Origin: Desulfuromonadaceae bacterium UBA5613 | GTDB lineage: Bacteria; Desulfobacterota; Desulfuromonadia; Desulfuromonadales; UBA2197 | Length of the DNA: 7,746 bases | NCBI GenBank assembly: GCA_002424625.1 | Contig: DIKR01000121.1 | Coordinates: forward strand, 9,204 to 16,949 | Direction: 5' to 3' | In this document: positions 5,964-7,746 of the stretch, in pieces | How the letters are laid out: every line of letters starts with the position of its first letter | Position numbering within the stretch: position 1 is the stretch's first letter | Position numbers and translations under genes: made by a program | Notes under the pieces: model-generated | The model's database searches: none | What the model saw: only the letters and a program-made list of their open reading frames with translations | Told to the model about the DNA's origin: nothing

Positions 5964-6609
5964 AATTCTAGTAGTCGACGATGACCGCGAACTGCGCGAA
6001 ACAATGAGTGAAATACTGGTTGATGCAGGTTTCGTCATCGCCACAGCCAGCAGCGGGGAAGAAGCCCTCACCGTCCTTAAAGGGCAAAATTTTGATGTGG
6101 TGCTGCTCGACATGATCATGCCGGGACTTGGCGGCCAGGAGATCCTGCCGCTGCTGAAACGACAGGCGCCCCGCGCCAGAGTCATCATGATCACCGCCTT
6201 TGCGACCGTTGAAAATGCTGTCGCGGCGATGCGCAGAGGGGCTGACGACTATCTGACCAAGCCCTTTAAGGTGGACGAATTGCTGACAGCGGTGCGGCGC
6301 AGTCTGGAGGAAGCACGGCTCCTCGATTGCGGTTTTCAGATTGAGATGGACAGCACCTTCAGCTGCCTCTCCAACACCATTCGCCGCGACATCCTTAAAC
6401 TGATCGACCGGGAGCAGCGGCTTCGTTTCATGGATATCGCCCGACATCTAGGCATCGAAGACCATACCAAAATGAACTTTCACCTGAAGCTGTTACGAAA
6501 TGCCGACCTGGTCGGCCAGGATGAAAATAAATACTATATCCTCACCCCTCAAGGAGAACGGATCATGGCCTGCCTCAGCAAGCTGACAAAAGACAACCCT
6601 CCGCAATAA
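5953..6609 (+). CDS. response regulator with ArsR-like winged-helix output domain
   Basis: This 218-residue cytoplasmic protein is the partner of the upstream kinase. The receiver domain (about 4-120) is complete: acidic pocket D9-D11, phospho-acceptor Asp53 in VVLLDMIMPG, Thr81 in VIMITAFA and Lys103 in LTKPFK. The receiver resembles those of NtrC-type regulators, but no AAA+ domain follows. Instead residues 139-210 look like a winged helix-turn-helix of the ArsR-like type often seen in archaeal regulators: SNTIRRDILKLI, LRFMDIARHLGIEDHTKMNFHLKLLRN in pieces, then the wing NKYYILTPQGERIM. That module is likely to bind DNA. The ATG overlaps the last 11 bases of the kinase gene and has AAGGAG (5941-5946) six bases upstream, so the two are translationally coupled. 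Possible targets are its own operon or the decahaem cytochrome downstream; nothing in the sequence proves either. Confidence 0.9.
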   Translation: MAYKILVVDDDRELRETMSEILVDAGFVIATASSGEEALTVLKGQNFDVVLLDMIMPGLGGQEILPLLKRQAPRARVIMITAFATVENAVAAMRRGADDYLTKPFKVDELLTAVRRSLEEARLLDCGFQIEMDSTFSCLSNTIRRDILKLIDREQRLRFMDIARHLGIEDHTKMNFHLKLLRNADLVGQDENKYYILTPQGERIMACLSKLTKDNPPQ

Positions 6610-6917
6610 CAGCGTTTATTTCCTGCCTGTGAAGAATCCTTCACCTTTTCCTTTAATAGGTGAAGGATTCTTATCTGGAACATCTCCCACCAACCTTGCT
6701 AATAGATACCGTCGCGATCAGAGGCAGAGATTCGCGCTGTATCTGCCTTTGTTCCCACCTTTAGATTTAACCTGTCTTTTTGTTGACGATTGGAGTTTCC
6801 CTCAAGCCTGAATAGACTTTTTAGAAGCGTCTGCTAAGTTTTTTAGGGTGCAATTCGGAAGATCCTTCGTCGACACAAAGGCAACACGTAGCACAACATC
6901 CAAGAGGAGGCATGTAC
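6610..6917. other. 308-base intergenic region upstream of decahaem cytochrome
   Basis: No gene is supported here. The region holds the hairpin at 6632-6672 and a two-part stem-loop at 6704-6744 (AGATAC with GTATCT, plus an inner CGCGAT with a one-base-bulged ATTCGCG). An alternative 7-bp hairpin, AGGCAGA/TCTGCCT (6722-6728 and 6742-6748), is followed by TTTGTT. A TTGACG (6783-6788) has no convincing -10 partner at the right distance. A T6 run lies at 6839-6844 after a very short TTAG/CTAA stem. The promoter of the downstream cytochrome is presumably here but cannot be fixed by eye. Confidence 0.5.
6632..6672 (+). terminator. 14-bp perfect hairpin after the two-component operon
   Basis: Identical inverted arms of 14 bases lie at 6632-6645 and 6659-6672 around a 13-base T-rich loop. 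It begins 22 bases after the response regulator stop. The stem is only moderately GC-rich and no T-run follows the right arm, so it may be a weak terminator, a 3'-end stabiliser, or a member of a dispersed palindromic repeat family. Confidence 0.6.
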
Positions 6918-7746
6918 ATGAGAAACAGGAGTTTGTTCAACCGGCTGGGGTTCCTCGCCTTACTGGCGAGTGGTCTCATGTTGACGGCCTGGGGCAATGC
7001 CCTGGCAGCCGAACCGATGGCCACGACGTGTGTCGAGTGTCACGAGGCAGAGGTGAAATCCTACGCCGGCACCCCGCATGATCGTGCGTTCACCTACGGC
7101 GCCAAAGGCGACCTGCAGGCGAGCAATTGCGGGGCGTGTCACGTCTCGCGCAGTCAGCACCTGGAGAATCCCGGTCGGGAATTCGCTCCGAGTGCGACGC
7201 AGCAGACCGACATCTGTTTGCAGTGCCACAAAGGCGGCAAGCAGATCTACTGGCAGAGCAGCGCTCACAAGACCGCCGGAGTCGGCTGCGTCGGCTGCCA
7301 CAGTGTCATGGAGCAGAAGAGTGAACAGTCTCTCCTCGCTGCCAAGGATGAAGCGACCCTTTGTTACACCTGTCATGCCGATGTTCGCGGGCAGATGAGC
7401 AAGGCCTATCATCACCCGGTTCGTGAAGGGAAGATGACCTGCTCCGATTGTCACAACGTTCATGGTTCGGTCGGCAAGAGCCTGCTGAAAGGCGCAACCG
7501 TCAATGAAACCTGCTTGAGCTGCCACCAGGAAAAACGCGGTCCCTTTGTCTGGGAACACGCTCCGGTTCGCGAAAACTGTAACAACTGCCACGATTCCCA
7601 TGGTTCGAACAATCGCGACCTGCTCAATGCCAAAGAAGCCTTCCTGTGCTTGCAGTGTCACTCTTACGGCGGCCACATCAACCTGCCGCGTTACAATCGC
7701 ACCAGCAACCCTACGGCCCAAGGGTGCGTCAACTGTCATACGACCC
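6918..7746 (+). CDS. decahaem c-type cytochrome, DmsE/MtrA family, 3' end missing
   Basis: This exported multihaem cytochrome is of the type that threads through an outer-membrane porin and carries electrons from periplasm to cell surface or to an external reductase. 276 residues are visible and the frame is still open at the window end. A signal peptide occupies residues 1-31 (MRNRSLFNR, hydrophobic core, ALAA-E). Ten CXXCH sites follow, beginning at residues 38, 71, 100, 124, 149, 175, 199, 221, 244 and 270. The spacing and the GPFVWEHAPVRENCNNCH, DSHGSNNRDLL and FLCLQCHSYGGH segments match the DmsE-type decahaem family, usually a little over 300 residues, so only a short tail is missing. 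The ATG at 6918 lies seven bases after GAGGAGG (6904-6910); the in-frame ATG at 6912 is only one base from that site and is unlikely. A porin and surface cytochrome would be expected downstream. A more distant MtrA/OmaB-like role is an alternative. Confidence 0.9.
   Translation, partial: MRNRSLFNRLGFLALLASGLMLTAWGNALAAEPMATTCVECHEAEVKSYAGTPHDRAFTYGAKGDLQASNCGACHVSRSQHLENPGREFAPSATQQTDICLQCHKGGKQIYWQSSAHKTAGVGCVGCHSVMEQKSEQSLLAAKDEATLCYTCHADVRGQMSKAYHHPVREGKMTCSDCHNVHGSVGKSLLKGATVNETCLSCHQEKRGPFVWEHAPVRENCNNCHDSHGSNNRDLLNAKEAFLCLQCHSYGGHINLPRYNRTSNPTAQGCVNCHTT

Noticed and set aside
6629..6811. 60-residue open frame in the intergenic region
   Set aside because: It starts inside the 14-bp hairpin and translates the palindrome; no ribosome site and no convincing protein features.
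6783..6818. Promoter starting with TTGACG upstream of the decahaem cytochrome
   Set aside because: The best -10-like sequences fall 20 to 24 bases away and match poorly, so no promoter is claimed.
6840..6917. Possible cyclic-dinucleotide (GEMM) riboswitch upstream of the cytochrome
   Set aside because: Such riboswitches do occur before cytochrome genes in Geobacter relatives, and the ACACAAAGGCAAC stretch prompted a look, but the conserved tetraloop-receptor elements and the paired helices are not present.
6960..7739. 259-residue open frame on the minus strand
   Set aside because: It is antisense to ten CXXCH haem sites of the decahaem cytochrome, which has a signal peptide and a strong ribosome site.
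1..7746. tRNA, rRNA, CRISPR array, insertion sequence or phage genes
   Set aside because: No cloverleaf, regularly spaced repeats, transposase motifs or terminal inverted repeats were seen on reading both strands.

Overview
This 7,746-base window looks like chromosomal DNA of a Desulfuromonadales/Geobacter-type anaerobe. The assignment rests on two multihaem c-type cytochromes (5 and at least 10 CXXCH sites), an NtrB-style sensor kinase paired with a receiver protein, strong AGGAGG ribosome sites and moderately GC-rich codon use. The species cannot be named from the sequence.

Layout. (1) Positions 1-477 (+): the 3' three-quarters of a beta-class carbonic anhydrase, with its start outside the window. 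(2) Positions 496-538: a strong hairpin that can end transcription from both sides. (3) Positions 553-2016 (-): an exported pentahaem c554-like cytochrome. (4) Positions 2017-2170: a divergent promoter region. (5) Positions 2171-3232 (+): a protein whose N-terminal half resembles the LCIB/LCIC (theta-type) carbonic anhydrases of algal CO2-concentrating systems, including the Cys/His/Cys zinc-site pattern. It is the most unexpected gene here. (6) Positions 3229-4302 (-): a stand-alone (p)ppGpp synthetase of the RelA/SpoT nucleotidyltransferase type with an uncharacterised C-terminal extension. Its stop codon overlaps the previous gene's stop in a shared TTAA. (7) Positions 4530-6609 (+): a translationally overlapping two-component pair, made of a seven-helix membrane histidine kinase and a response regulator with an ArsR-like winged-helix output. 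(8) Positions 6610-6917: a 308-base intergenic region with a perfect 14-bp hairpin and further potential RNA structure. (9) Positions 6918-7746 (+): the start of a DmsE/MtrA-family decahaem cytochrome, cut by the window end.

How the genes may fit together. The beta-CA and the LCIB-like protein suggest two unrelated carbonic anhydrase folds serving CO2/bicarbonate handling, separated by a periplasmic cytochrome on the opposite strand. The decahaem cytochrome is of the kind that sits in an outer-membrane porin for extracellular or terminal-reductase electron transfer. The two-component pair lies directly upstream of it and is a plausible regulator. These functional links are inferred from position only. 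No tRNA, rRNA, CRISPR array, transposase or phage gene was seen.
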